Source: Bdellovibrio bacteriovorus (GTDB taxonomy: Bacteria; Bdellovibrionota; Bdellovibrionia; Bdellovibrionales; Bdellovibrionaceae). Taken from it: a DNA stretch of 64,000 nucleotides. A program made the translations under genes and the position numbers. The DNA lies in the NCBI RefSeq assembly GCF_001592745.1, contig NZ_LUKD01000001.1:1384848-1448847 (forward strand), written 5' to 3'. Each line of letters starts with the position of its first letter. Within the stretch, counting starts at the first letter, position 1. Of this stretch, positions 1-7,294 are shown piece by piece. Below the pieces are notes generated by a model, which saw only the letters and a list, made by a program, of their open reading frames with translations, did no database searches and was not told the DNA's origin.

Positions 1-483
1 GCCTTCTTTGTCTGGCCAGCCCCAAATATCTTCACAAATTGTAAGAAAGAATTTTTTCCCCTTCCAAGTGAAGTAGTTCTTAGAAAGATCACCTGGTTGG
101 ATAAAACGAGCTTCATCAAAAACATCACCCGTCGGTAAAAGTTGTTTGTGAAAGAATCGAGGCTTTTGACCTTTTGCCGCAAAGACCGCGCTATTAAAAT
201 AAGGCCGTCCCATTTTTTTGGGATTTTTGGTGATCAATCCAAAAATAATACCGATGTCTTTAGGAATTTTTGAAAGCAGGGATTTTAATTCTTGTTCTTG
301 TTTTGCAACGACCTTGGAACGTTCTAAAAGATCAAAGGGATGATAACCAAACAAGGCGCACTCGGGAAAAACGACAAGATCACACTTGCGTTGTTGTGCC
401 TGGCGAATGAAGTCTAAAATTTTTTCTTTATTGAACTGGAAGTCAGCGAGTGTGGGATTTATTTGGGCAATAGCGATTCTCAT
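1..483 (-). CDS. nadE: Glutamine-dependent NAD+ synthetase, N-terminal part (runs off window)
   Basis: The visible 161 residues form the amidase (nitrilase-fold) half of glutamine-dependent NAD+ synthetase, which releases ammonia from glutamine so that the synthetase half can amidate deamido-NAD+. The expected Glu-Lys-Cys triad is present: E41 in VVFPECALFGY, K113 in FHKQLLP and C150 in LTICEDIWG, followed by the GW typical of this family. The ATP-dependent synthetase domain would lie beyond base 1 and cannot be seen, so another nitrilase-superfamily member is not fully excluded. The ATG (483-481) overlaps the stop of the upstream DUF2203 gene by 4 bases (ATGA), which suggests translational coupling. 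Confidence 0.85.
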   Translation of the reverse strand, partial: MRIAIAQINPTLADFQFNKEKILDFIRQAQQRKCDLVVFPECALFGYHPFDLLERSKVVAKQEQELKSLLSKIPKDIGIIFGLITKNPKKMGRPYFNSAVFAAKGQKPRFFHKQLLPTGDVFDEARFIQPGDLSKNYFTWKGKKFFLTICEDIWGWPDKEG

Positions 484-842
484 TCAATCACTATACGCCC
501 AGAAAACCCGTCTTGGTAGCCATGCCAGTGATTAATCTCGACTTCTGGAAACTTCCAGCAATAAAAGCCTTCGCCGTTGTCAAAGTCTGCCATCCAAAGG
601 CCTTTCGGTTCGGCTCCCAACTTTTCGACTTTGACTTGCCAACGGTCAATTATGACATTGATTTCAGCTTCGATAGCTCCCACCGATGGATGCGACTTGT
701 CGGAAAAAGCGTCAATACGATTAAGGTGAGTTTTGACTTGGCGGCTTGCCTCATCAGTCATGCGATAGATCAGCGGCAAAAGACGTCGCGCTTCCTGCAA
801 CGTGAATGTTTTTTTGCGATTGATTTCAACCACATTTTCCAA
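480..842 (-). CDS. DUF2203 family protein
   Basis: A 120-residue soluble protein of unknown function. It fits the DUF2203 pattern: an N-terminal FTLQEARRLLPLI helix, a central helical stretch, then a C-terminal block with GLWMADF, FYCWKFPE and INHWH, close to the family's usual aromatic tryptophan-rich C-terminus. The start is a TTG at 842, chosen because a GGGGGA ribosome-binding site lies six bases upstream and no ATG fits. It is coupled to nadE through a 4-base overlap, so the two are probably co-transcribed. The family has no firmly established activity and the neighbour gives only a weak hint. Confidence 0.75.
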   Translation of the reverse strand: MENVVEINRKKTFTLQEARRLLPLIYRMTDEASRQVKTHLNRIDAFSDKSHPSVGAIEAEINVIIDRWQVKVEKLGAEPKGLWMADFDNGEGFYCWKFPEVEINHWHGYQDGFSGRIVIE

Positions 843-966
843 AGACGATCCCCCACCCTTATGTCGATGAAGGCTGTATCCATGAAAGATGGAAGTGTTT
901 CAAGCAATTAAAGCAAAGACAGATAACTTAAGAATTTATATGAAGAATTTCTAAACGCGACGCAGA

Positions 967-1842
967 TTATCCAGAATCGCTCTTAGACATTTGCAACGCT
1001 TGACCGCCAATAAAGATCACAAGAGCAATGACCAACGCCGCTATGAACAAATAGCGTATAAAATTTCCAATCGTCATCGGCTCGTCTTCTTGCGCCGTTG
1101 TTTTAATTTCGGGTTTTTTAACCAGAATTTTCTTGGGCGGAGGCTTTACGGACTCTCCGGCAACGATGCGCCCACCTGTTCCATCGGCTTTCTTCTCAAG
1201 CTTCTTTCTTTCCGCTTCAGTTAAGCCTGAAATACCCACGGACATTCTTTTTCTTTGAGGGGCGACGTAGCGGCCGCCATTACTCGCTCTAAAGAAGCCC
1301 CCATTGCCACCATTATCCAAGGCGATTTCTACAACCTTACCGCCGCCTTGCGAGTTCCCGCCGGTTTCGACACCGGAAGAGGGGCGACGTCCTCGGTTCA
1401 TATAGGAACCGCCACGACGAGAGGATGATCCCGCATATGTTCCACCGGAACCGCCGCTGCCGCCATCAGAAGAACTGCTTGAGCCTGAATTATTCTTTGA
1501 GGATGAGCCGTCGCCGGAAGAACCATTGCCATTTCCACTGCCCGGTGGTCTTCCATTCGCCAAAGTTCCCGGCTGAAATTTTTTATCGCATTCAGAATCT
1601 TCATCAACAACCGATGGAGTGTCGCTGCCAAGAGTTGGAAGCTCGCCGTACTCAAGAAGACAGGCGACGTATTTTCCCATGTAGTTATCAACGAATTGCC
1701 CAAACGGTTTGAAGATCTGATTTGCCAACATCAAAATCAGAGAAACAGTAATAACCAACATCAGAACGTATTCGATGACGGCCTGACCTTGTTTATTCCC
1801 AAGTCTAGAAGTAAATTGAGATTTCTTCACTCGTACGAGCAT
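967..1842 (-). CDS. Flp/TadE-like pilin-type membrane protein with Gly/Ser-rich region
   Basis: A 291-residue protein whose N-terminus resembles a type IVb prepilin or TadE-type pseudopilin: a basic leader, then G19 followed by QAVIEY with Glu at +5 and a hydrophobic stretch (about residues 22-45). Two cysteines (C61, C85 region) follow. Residues about 95-185 are low complexity (Gly, Ser, Asn, Arg), and a basic stretch around 190-250 leads to a second strong hydrophobic segment near 262-283 close to the C-terminus. Normal Flp pilins are far shorter and lack this second segment. It is divergent from the TPR gene at 1862 with only 19 bases between starts. No tad secretion genes are in the window. 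The exact role is unknown. Confidence 0.6.
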   Translation of the reverse strand: MLVRVKKSQFTSRLGNKQGQAVIEYVLMLVITVSLILMLANQIFKPFGQFVDNYMGKYVACLLEYGELPTLGSDTPSVVDEDSECDKKFQPGTLANGRPPGSGNGNGSSGDGSSSKNNSGSSSSSDGGSGGSGGTYAGSSSRRGGSYMNRGRRPSSGVETGGNSQGGGKVVEIALDNGGNGGFFRASNGGRYVAPQRKRMSVGISGLTEAERKKLEKKADGTGGRIVAGESVKPPPKKILVKKPEIKTTAQEDEPMTIGNFIRYLFIAALVIALVIFIGGQALQMSKSDSG

Positions 1843-1854
1843 TTAGGTCATAAT
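1826..1854 (+). promoter_or_regulatory. Candidate promoter giving a leaderless mRNA for the TPR gene
   Basis: TTCACT (1826-1831) and CATAAT (1849-1854) are separated by 17 bases and match the sigma-70 consensus at 4/6 and 5/6. Transcription would begin at about 1861, one base before the ATG at 1862, which has no ribosome-binding site. On the opposite strand ATAATA (1850-1855, reading TATTAT) would place a start near 1843, again next to the ATG of the pilin-like gene. This is prediction only. Confidence 0.4.
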
Positions 1855-1861
1855 ACAACAT

Positions 1862-3238
1862 ATGATGACTGGACTGAATTTCAATCGCTCCTTATTTATC
1901 CTCTTCTTGGCTTTTGTCTCATATTCATACACTCCCCAGGCTTTAGGCCAGAGTAAGGATGAATTCTCTCTGTTCGAAAAAGAGCTCGATGCAAACTCTT
2001 CCGCAGAGGTAAAACCTTCGTCGGCGCCGAAGCCTACCGAGAAAAAGAGTTCGCCTCCGGCGAAAGCCGTTTCTGCTCCGGCCGCTAAGACCACGCCAGC
2101 TCCGTCACCTACACCAGCACCCTCAGCTAAGACCACCCCGTCCCCAACTAAAGAATCTCCAGCTCCAGCAAGTCCTGCGGCTCCAGCGCAAACTACACCC
2201 GCTCCGGTTGATGCGAAAGTCCCAGAAACAGTGGCGGCTACCGTATCTACAACTTCCGCCGAAGAAACTTCAGATCAAAAGATTGAACGCCTAAAAAAGG
2301 AAATCCGCAGCGGTCCTAAAAATGGCGCTTTGATCGTCCAACTAGCAGAAGAATTTTACAAAAAAGAAGACTATGAAAAAGCGACGCTGCTTCTGTGGAA
2401 ACACGTCGATAAAATTGATCGCAAAGGCTTAGTGCTTTTGGCGAAGGCCCATGAAAAACGCAAAGAGCCCAACGAGATGTTGCGTGCTTTGAATGTGCTT
2501 ATCGGAAAAGACGAAAAAGATTTTGAAGCTTATTCACTCATGGGTAACGCCTATGTCATGAGCCGCAAAACCAAAGACGCGATGGAAAGCTATAAAAAGG
2601 CCACCGAACTGAATCCGCAGTATGAGCCGGCTTACGATGGGTTGATCGACCTTTACGAAAAGCGAGAGCCGCCAAATCTTTATGAGTTGCGCATCCTTTA
2701 TCAAGACATGGTCCAAAATATCGGACCACGTCCTCAGTATCTGCGTAAACTTTGCGAAATCAATACGATGGATGCCACCTATGAGCCGGCAGTTCATGCC
2801 TGCAATGAAGCCATTCGTAAAGACCCTAAAGTCGCTGATGGTTACGTTTACCTGGGTATTAGCCAGAAGGCCTTAGGTGAAGACGATGTGGCTTTAAAAA
2901 CGCTCAAGAAAGCTTCTAAAGACTTCCCGAAGTCAGAGCTGGCGCAATATCAGTATGGAAAGCTCTTAGAAGATCAGAAGAACTATGTCGATGCGATGAA
3001 ACAGTATAAAGCCGGCACAGAGGCAGATCCTCAGGCGGCCCGTTCTTGGTTGGGGCTTGCGACTTCGTCGTTTGAAATTCGCAAATTTGATTTAGCTTTG
3101 ATCGCGTTTAAGAACGCCTGCAAGTATGACAAAAAAAATGCCGTGGCCTTTAGAAAAGCCACGACAATTTTAAGAAACCAGAAGAACTCTCAATGGATCG
3201 GAAAGTTTGAAGACGCTTCCGAAACTTGCACGTTCTAA
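1862..3238 (+). CDS. Secreted TPR-repeat protein with Pro/Ala-rich linker
   Basis: A 458-residue protein with an N-terminal signal peptide (hydrophobic about residues 9-24, ending near ALGQ). A Pro/Ala/Thr/Lys-rich linker spans about residues 55-130 and is likely disordered, possibly crossing the periplasm or cell wall. From about 145 to 445 there are repeated TPR-type helix pairs (for example SLMGNAYVMSRKTKDAMES and YQYGKLLEDQKNYVDAMKQY). TPR arrays act as protein-docking scaffolds, so this is more likely an assembly partner than an enzyme. The partner is not known. The gene is divergent from the pilin-like gene, and its stop overlaps the end of rimO by 4 bases in convergent orientation. Confidence 0.75.
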   Translation: MMTGLNFNRSLFILFLAFVSYSYTPQALGQSKDEFSLFEKELDANSSAEVKPSSAPKPTEKKSSPPAKAVSAPAAKTTPAPSPTPAPSAKTTPSPTKESPAPASPAAPAQTTPAPVDAKVPETVAATVSTTSAEETSDQKIERLKKEIRSGPKNGALIVQLAEEFYKKEDYEKATLLLWKHVDKIDRKGLVLLAKAHEKRKEPNEMLRALNVLIGKDEKDFEAYSLMGNAYVMSRKTKDAMESYKKATELNPQYEPAYDGLIDLYEKREPPNLYELRILYQDMVQNIGPRPQYLRKLCEINTMDATYEPAVHACNEAIRKDPKVADGYVYLGISQKALGEDDVALKTLKKASKDFPKSELAQYQYGKLLEDQKNYVDAMKQYKAGTEADPQAARSWLGLATSSFEIRKFDLALIAFKNACKYDKKNAVAFRKATTILRNQKNSQWIGKFEDASETCTF

Positions 3239-4608
3239 TTTTCGGTGACGATACCACCTAGAAGATCGTATTCCATACTATCGGTGATGTGAACTTTAAC
3301 CATGTCACCGACTTGTGCTTCACCTTCATTGATAAGAACAACTCCATCGATGTCCGGAGCTTGACCCCAGAAACGGCCTTGCAATAACAAGTCAGTCTCT
3401 TCACTGAAGCCTTCTACGATCACGTCGATAGTTTTACCCACAAAATCCGCGTGTTTTTCGCGAGAAATATTTTGCTGAATTTCCATTAAAGCATCGTGAC
3501 GGAACTGTTTTGTTTCTTCATCAATTTGATTTTCCATGCGGCCGCCCGGAGTGTTCTCTTCTGGAGAATACTTAAAGCAACCAACGCGGTCGAATTGTTG
3601 TTCAGCTACGAATTGCAAAAGTTCTTCGAACTGTTCTTGAGTTTCACCTGGGAAACCTACGATAAATTGCGTGCGGATCACAGCTTCTGGGATGTGCTCA
3701 CGGATATTCATCAAAGCCGTTTCGACTTCATCACGAGTCATCTTACGGTTCATACTCTTAAGAACAGCGTCATTGATGTGCTGTAAAGGCATGTCGAAGT
3801 ACTTCACGATCTTTTTGCTGTTTTTGATCACTTGAACCATCTCAGGAGTGATTCCATCTGGATACAAATACATCAAACGGATCCATTGAAGACCTTCAAC
3901 TTGATCCAAAGCTTTCAGCAACTCGACCGGGCTTTCTTTGCGAGTTGGATCTTTACGGCGGATATCCCAACCGTAGTCTGTGAAGTCATGGCTGATAATG
4001 ATGAGTTCTTTAACTCCACCTGCGACTAAAAGTTTTGCTTCAGCGACGATAGCATCAATCGAACGAGATTGAAGGTTTCCGCGAATCAAAGGAATCGCAC
4101 AGAAAGCACAACGCTTCATGCAACCTTCAGAAATTTTCAAATAAGCACGGTGACCCGGTTGAGAGTTCACGCGCGGAGTTGCTTCTTCTTGAAGATAAGT
4201 GGGAAGATTAAAGAATGTTTTCTTCGTATCGCCCGCATCGGAATTTTTAAGAATCTTTGCGATGTTTTGGAATTCACCAGAACCTACGAAAAGGTCTGCT
4301 TCCGGCAAACCTTCAACAAGGTCGTCTTTATAACGCTGAGTTAAGCAACCTGCGACAACGACTTTTTTAATTTTGCCTTCTTGCTTAAGGTCACTCATAT
4401 CCAAAATTCTTTGGATGGATTCTTTTTTTGAATCTTCGATGAAACCACAAGTGTTTACGATCACCGTGTCCGCTTCTTCAGCTTCGCCAACAACTTGGTA
4501 GCCGTCCTTCATCAAAGTACCGGCCATGATCTCACTGTCGACAAGATTCTTTGGACAACCTAAAGAGATAAAATGAACTTTGTTGTTTTGAGTTGTCTCT
4601 TGTTTCAT
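3235..4608 (-). CDS. rimO: Ribosomal protein S12 methylthiotransferase
   Basis: A 457-residue radical-SAM enzyme that adds a methylthio group to the conserved aspartate of ribosomal protein S12. The N-terminal cluster-binding domain has SLGCPKNLVDSE with C18, plus C54 (VNTCGF) and C88 (VAGCLTQR). The radical-SAM motif CMKRCAFC gives C163, C167 and C170. GFPGET (about residue 320) and a C-terminal TRAM domain (about 385-455) follow. The GCPKN(L/A)VDSE signature separates RimO from the tRNA enzyme MiaB. The start overlaps the stop of the upstream lolA-like gene by 4 bases, so they form one operon with comF. Confidence 0.95.
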   Translation of the reverse strand: MKQETTQNNKVHFISLGCPKNLVDSEIMAGTLMKDGYQVVGEAEEADTVIVNTCGFIEDSKKESIQRILDMSDLKQEGKIKKVVVAGCLTQRYKDDLVEGLPEADLFVGSGEFQNIAKILKNSDAGDTKKTFFNLPTYLQEEATPRVNSQPGHRAYLKISEGCMKRCAFCAIPLIRGNLQSRSIDAIVAEAKLLVAGGVKELIIISHDFTDYGWDIRRKDPTRKESPVELLKALDQVEGLQWIRLMYLYPDGITPEMVQVIKNSKKIVKYFDMPLQHINDAVLKSMNRKMTRDEVETALMNIREHIPEAVIRTQFIVGFPGETQEQFEELLQFVAEQQFDRVGCFKYSPEENTPGGRMENQIDEETKQFRHDALMEIQQNISREKHADFVGKTIDVIVEGFSEETDLLLQGRFWGQAPDIDGVVLINEGEAQVGDMVKVHITDSMEYDLLGGIVTEN

Positions 4609-5252
4609 AGATCCGTCACCTGTGCACCTTTAGGCGGTTGGTATTTAAATAAGCTTTTCTTTTCTTTTTTCTTAAACTCGATGTCCGAAAACTTCAGTGT
4701 CGTCAGATTTCCGATATCGTCTTTATAAGAAATCTCGTTCAGCGTGCTGTCTTTCGGGTTTATCACGACTTGCATCGACTTCACCGTCAGATCATCGTAC
4801 AGCGGGGTTACATCGAGCTTCACAAGATCGCCCGCTTTTTCTTCCTTCTGAACTTTAAAGTTCTTTTCTAAATCCGTTCCCAGAAGCGAAGAAATCAAAA
4901 TATGCGACCTAGTTTTTTTATCGACTTTACCTTTAGCTACTTGAACAGGTCCGCCGAATTCTTTTGGAGGAGTTTGCTCACTCCAAATCGTCGAACCATC
5001 GAAAACCAAAAGAGTTTGTTCTGGTTTTGTGTTTTCCCAGCGGAACTTGCCGTTCGCTAAAAAGATTTTTCCTTCGTGCTTTGTTTCTTTGCCCAAAAGT
5101 TCTGACTTCACAGACTTTTCCACGCTCATTTCCACAAGCTTGGCGTTACGATATTTCTTAGAAACTTTTTGAAGAGTCCCATTTCCCGTTGCCGCAAAAA
5201 CACCCCAGGAAAAGGTCATTAGGAAAAACAAGATACTGATTCTTTTAAACAT
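4605..5252 (-). CDS. lolA: LolA-like periplasmic outer-membrane lipoprotein carrier
   Basis: A 215-residue protein with a clear signal peptide (about residues 4-21, cleaved near VFA). The mature part has the LolA pattern: early helix with tyrosine and lysines, a strand pair with GKIFLANGKFRWE, then QTLLVFDGSTIWSE, and a late segment TLNEISYKDDIGNLTTLKF with FKYQPPKG near the end. LolA escorts lipoproteins from the LolCDE exporter across the periplasm to the outer membrane. Related fold members involved in glycolipid transport cannot be excluded from sequence reading alone. It is translationally coupled to rimO. Confidence 0.85.
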   Translation of the reverse strand: MFKRISILFFLMTFSWGVFAATGNGTLQKVSKKYRNAKLVEMSVEKSVKSELLGKETKHEGKIFLANGKFRWENTKPEQTLLVFDGSTIWSEQTPPKEFGGPVQVAKGKVDKKTRSHILISSLLGTDLEKNFKVQKEEKAGDLVKLDVTPLYDDLTVKSMQVVINPKDSTLNEISYKDDIGNLTTLKFSDIEFKKKEKKSLFKYQPPKGAQVTDL

Positions 5253-5259
5253 TCGCGAT

Positions 5260-5928
5260 TTATAGCAGATGTCTGGACGCTCCGCAAGAGAGCCTCCTAT
5301 GAGCTAGGACCCAAACCTCAAAATGAGCTGGGCAGCCTAGTGCTATGTGAGCCGCCCTCGCTGTAGCCCCTGTAGTTAAGACATCATCGGCAAAAACCCA
5401 GAGCGTCTCAGGCGCAAAGTCCACAGGGCTTGTAGAATTTTCACGAAGCTTCATCTCTATCAGGGCCCTCTCCGCCCGGTCCGCTCCGCGCTGGTGATGC
5501 TTTGAAGTCTTCTCTAGGCAGGGTTGAAAACCCGCCCCTAAGGCCTTCGAAATCCCTTGGGCCCAAGCGTACGAATGATCCTTTTGATCTCTGCGTTTGG
5601 CAGGGGCCGGGACGACTTGAACGGGTCGTCTAAGAGAGACTAGAGGTAACGTTTTCCGAACGAAATCTTGCGCATAATAGCTCCAAGCCTCTTCGTTGTT
5701 CGTTCCCTTTAGCGATAAAACAAGTTGGGAAAGAATGTCGCTTCTTCCGGGATCCCAGTTGTAATGAGCCCGCGCCTGAAAAGGTGGAAGTAGAATCGGG
5801 GTTGCTTGCTCCCACCGATCTAATTTTAGAGCACAATATCTACAAAACCGCCCCTTAGTAACCAAGAAGGATCCGCAATTCAGACAGCACGACAGGTGTC
5901 TCTTAAATAAATTAAATGTTGGATTCAT
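5260..5928 (-). CDS. ComF-family phosphoribosyltransferase-like protein
   Basis: About 222 residues. A small cysteine cluster near the N-terminus (CCLNCGSF then FCRYC) looks like the zinc finger of ComF proteins, and the C-terminal half is a type I phosphoribosyltransferase fold with the PRPP loop VFADDVLTTGATARAA at about residues 183-198. ComF/GntX proteins are linked to DNA uptake in other bacteria; no competence gene is adjacent. A GTG at 5931 directly precedes the ATG at 5928 and either could be used; no convincing ribosome-binding site decides. It is the first gene of the comF-lolA-rimO run and is divergent from the deamidase-like gene. Confidence 0.8.
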   Translation of the reverse strand: MNPTFNLFKRHLSCCLNCGSFLVTKGRFCRYCALKLDRWEQATPILLPPFQARAHYNWDPGRSDILSQLVLSLKGTNNEEAWSYYAQDFVRKTLPLVSLRRPVQVVPAPAKRRDQKDHSYAWAQGISKALGAGFQPCLEKTSKHHQRGADRAERALIEMKLRENSTSPVDFAPETLWVFADDVLTTGATARAAHIALGCPAHFEVWVLAHRRLSCGASRHLL

Positions 5929-5952
5929 CACAGTGCTTCTACTGCAAATTCT

Positions 5953-5981
5953 TTGACAGCTTTTGCGGCCAGGCCTAGAAA
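5953..5981 (+). promoter_or_regulatory. Candidate sigma-70 promoter for the deamidase-like gene
   Basis: A perfect TTGACA (5953-5958) lies 17 bases before TAGAAA (5976-5981), a 4/6 match to TATAAT. The implied start near 5988 would leave a leader of about 12 bases carrying the AGAGGGG ribosome-binding site at its very 5' end, which is tight but workable. Confidence 0.4.
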
Positions 5982-5999
5982 ATGACTAGAGGGGAAATC

Positions 6000-6824
6000 A
6001 TGAAACTTTTTGCTCTGATTCTTACTTTGGGTCTTTCACTTCAAACCTTCGCAGCTCACCGTGGTCTTTCGCCAGTTCGCAGGGCAGGTGAAACTTACCA
6101 ACAAGCTCGTGACCGCCATTTCTTTAATTGGAATTTTAAAATCCCTTCTCCATTCCCATCGCCATTTGATGATCATCAAGAAGAGATGTCTTTTGGCTCA
6201 CCAGTGGATAGATATAAAAAGCCCTTGAAGAATTTAGATCTTAGCGAAATTCCCGATGTGGGCTCTTACGCGGATCTAGAACGTGAATTCAAATATGTTC
6301 GCGACTCCCGTTTCATTCAAACAGACGATCCATCATTTCCTCGCCGCTTAACATGGATGTATCCAGATGATGGCTGTTACGCTCGTGCGGAAATGGCGAA
6401 GATTGAATTGGTTGAACACAATTTCCCTGCGCCTAAAAAGATTTTTGTGTTCGGAAATCTGCACGCAATCACGAAGAACTCCCCAACGGGAGATGTTATG
6501 TGGTGGTATCACGTGGCAGTGACTTACAGAGTGGGTAACGAAGCCTACGTTTTTGACCCAGCGATTGAACCAACACGTCCGTTGAAACTGACAGAATGGA
6601 ATGACAAAGTCGGCGGCACTCGCTCGAACGTTCAATACTCCATTTGCCACAAAGATACGTTTGACCCTTCCCAAGACTGTGTGAAACCGCACGCATTGAC
6701 TGAGCAGGAAGCGTTGAGCGAACAGGTTTCTTTCTTAGAATACGAATGGGACCGCGTGAAAGACTTGGGTCGTGATCCTTACAAGGAACTGGGTGAATTC
6801 CCACCTTGGTCTGTAGTTCACTAG
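6000..6824 (+). CDS. Secreted protein-glutamine deamidase-like protein
   Basis: A 274-residue protein with a signal peptide (residues 1-19, ending TFAA). The ATG at 6000 is preferred because AGAGGGG (5988-5994) precedes it; an in-frame upstream ATG at 5982 has no such site. A pro-region-like N-terminal part precedes a domain resembling bacterial protein-glutaminase (the Chryseobacterium type, a transglutaminase-like cysteine fold): DDGCYARAEM with C126, then FGNL, WWYHVAV with H171, and VFDPAIEP with D186. These give a Cys-His-Asp triad in the order and spacing of that family, which turns protein-bound glutamine into glutamate. Attack on prey or envelope proteins is inference. It converges on rlmH with a 4-base overlap. 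Confidence 0.7.
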   Translation: MKLFALILTLGLSLQTFAAHRGLSPVRRAGETYQQARDRHFFNWNFKIPSPFPSPFDDHQEEMSFGSPVDRYKKPLKNLDLSEIPDVGSYADLEREFKYVRDSRFIQTDDPSFPRRLTWMYPDDGCYARAEMAKIELVEHNFPAPKKIFVFGNLHAITKNSPTGDVMWWYHVAVTYRVGNEAYVFDPAIEPTRPLKLTEWNDKVGGTRSNVQYSICHKDTFDPSQDCVKPHALTEQEALSEQVSFLEYEWDRVKDLGRDPYKELGEFPPWSVVH

Positions 6825-7291
6825 ATATTGTGGTACGGAATTTTTTTGATGATCGTAAAGGCGCGGTAGATTTGCTCTAAGCTCATCGCCTGCGCCATTA
6901 AGTGATTCATCACCATGGGCGACAGCGCCACCTTCAGATCGGCTCTTTTTCGGACGTCTTCGTTAACACCAAACGCCCCACCAATAATAAAAATAGAGCG
7001 CTTTTTGGAACTTCCCAGAATGTTTTCGATTTTTTTAGAAAACTGAATGGAGTCAAAGGCTGATCCGCGCTCATCAAAAAGAACGACGAAATCGTCGCTA
7101 TTGATATTCTTAAGAATGAGTTCGGATTCTTCGTTGCGTTTAAAATCAGCATCTTCACGAGCGGATTTTTTTGCTTTCAGACTTTGAATTTCAAAGGGAA
7201 TAAAGAAAGAGATCTTCTTTTTGTACAACTCGCTGACCTCATCAGCCCATGCCTCTTTGGCCGTCGCGAGATTGTACAAAATGAATTTCAT
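6821..7291 (-). CDS. rlmH: 23S rRNA (pseudouridine1915-N3)-methyltransferase
   Basis: A 156-residue SPOUT-class methyltransferase that methylates pseudouridine 1915 in helix 69 of 23S rRNA. Family hallmarks are FVVLFDERG (about residues 70-78), FIIGGAFGVNEDVRKRAD with the glycine-rich SAM-binding loop, LSPMVMNHLMAQAMSLEQIYRAF, and the C-terminal IPYHN. Length fits the family. It lies three bases after the end of the nadD-rsfS fusion gene, so it is probably the last gene of the obg operon. The link between RlmH and ribosomal silencing factor is common in bacteria and supports both assignments. Confidence 0.95.
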   Translation of the reverse strand: MKFILYNLATAKEAWADEVSELYKKKISFFIPFEIQSLKAKKSAREDADFKRNEESELILKNINSDDFVVLFDERGSAFDSIQFSKKIENILGSSKKRSIFIIGGAFGVNEDVRKRADLKVALSPMVMNHLMAQAMSLEQIYRAFTIIKKIPYHNI

Positions 7292-7294
7292 AGA

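Noticed and set aside
513..911. Long plus-strand frame opposite DUF2203.
   Set aside because: It is antisense to a gene with clear family motifs, starts without a ribosome-binding site and has no recognisable protein character.
1975..2240. Repetitive Pro/Ala/Thr codons in the TPR gene as a DNA tandem repeat.
   Set aside because: The DNA units are not regular; it is a compositionally biased linker, and the opposite-strand frame over it is a shadow.
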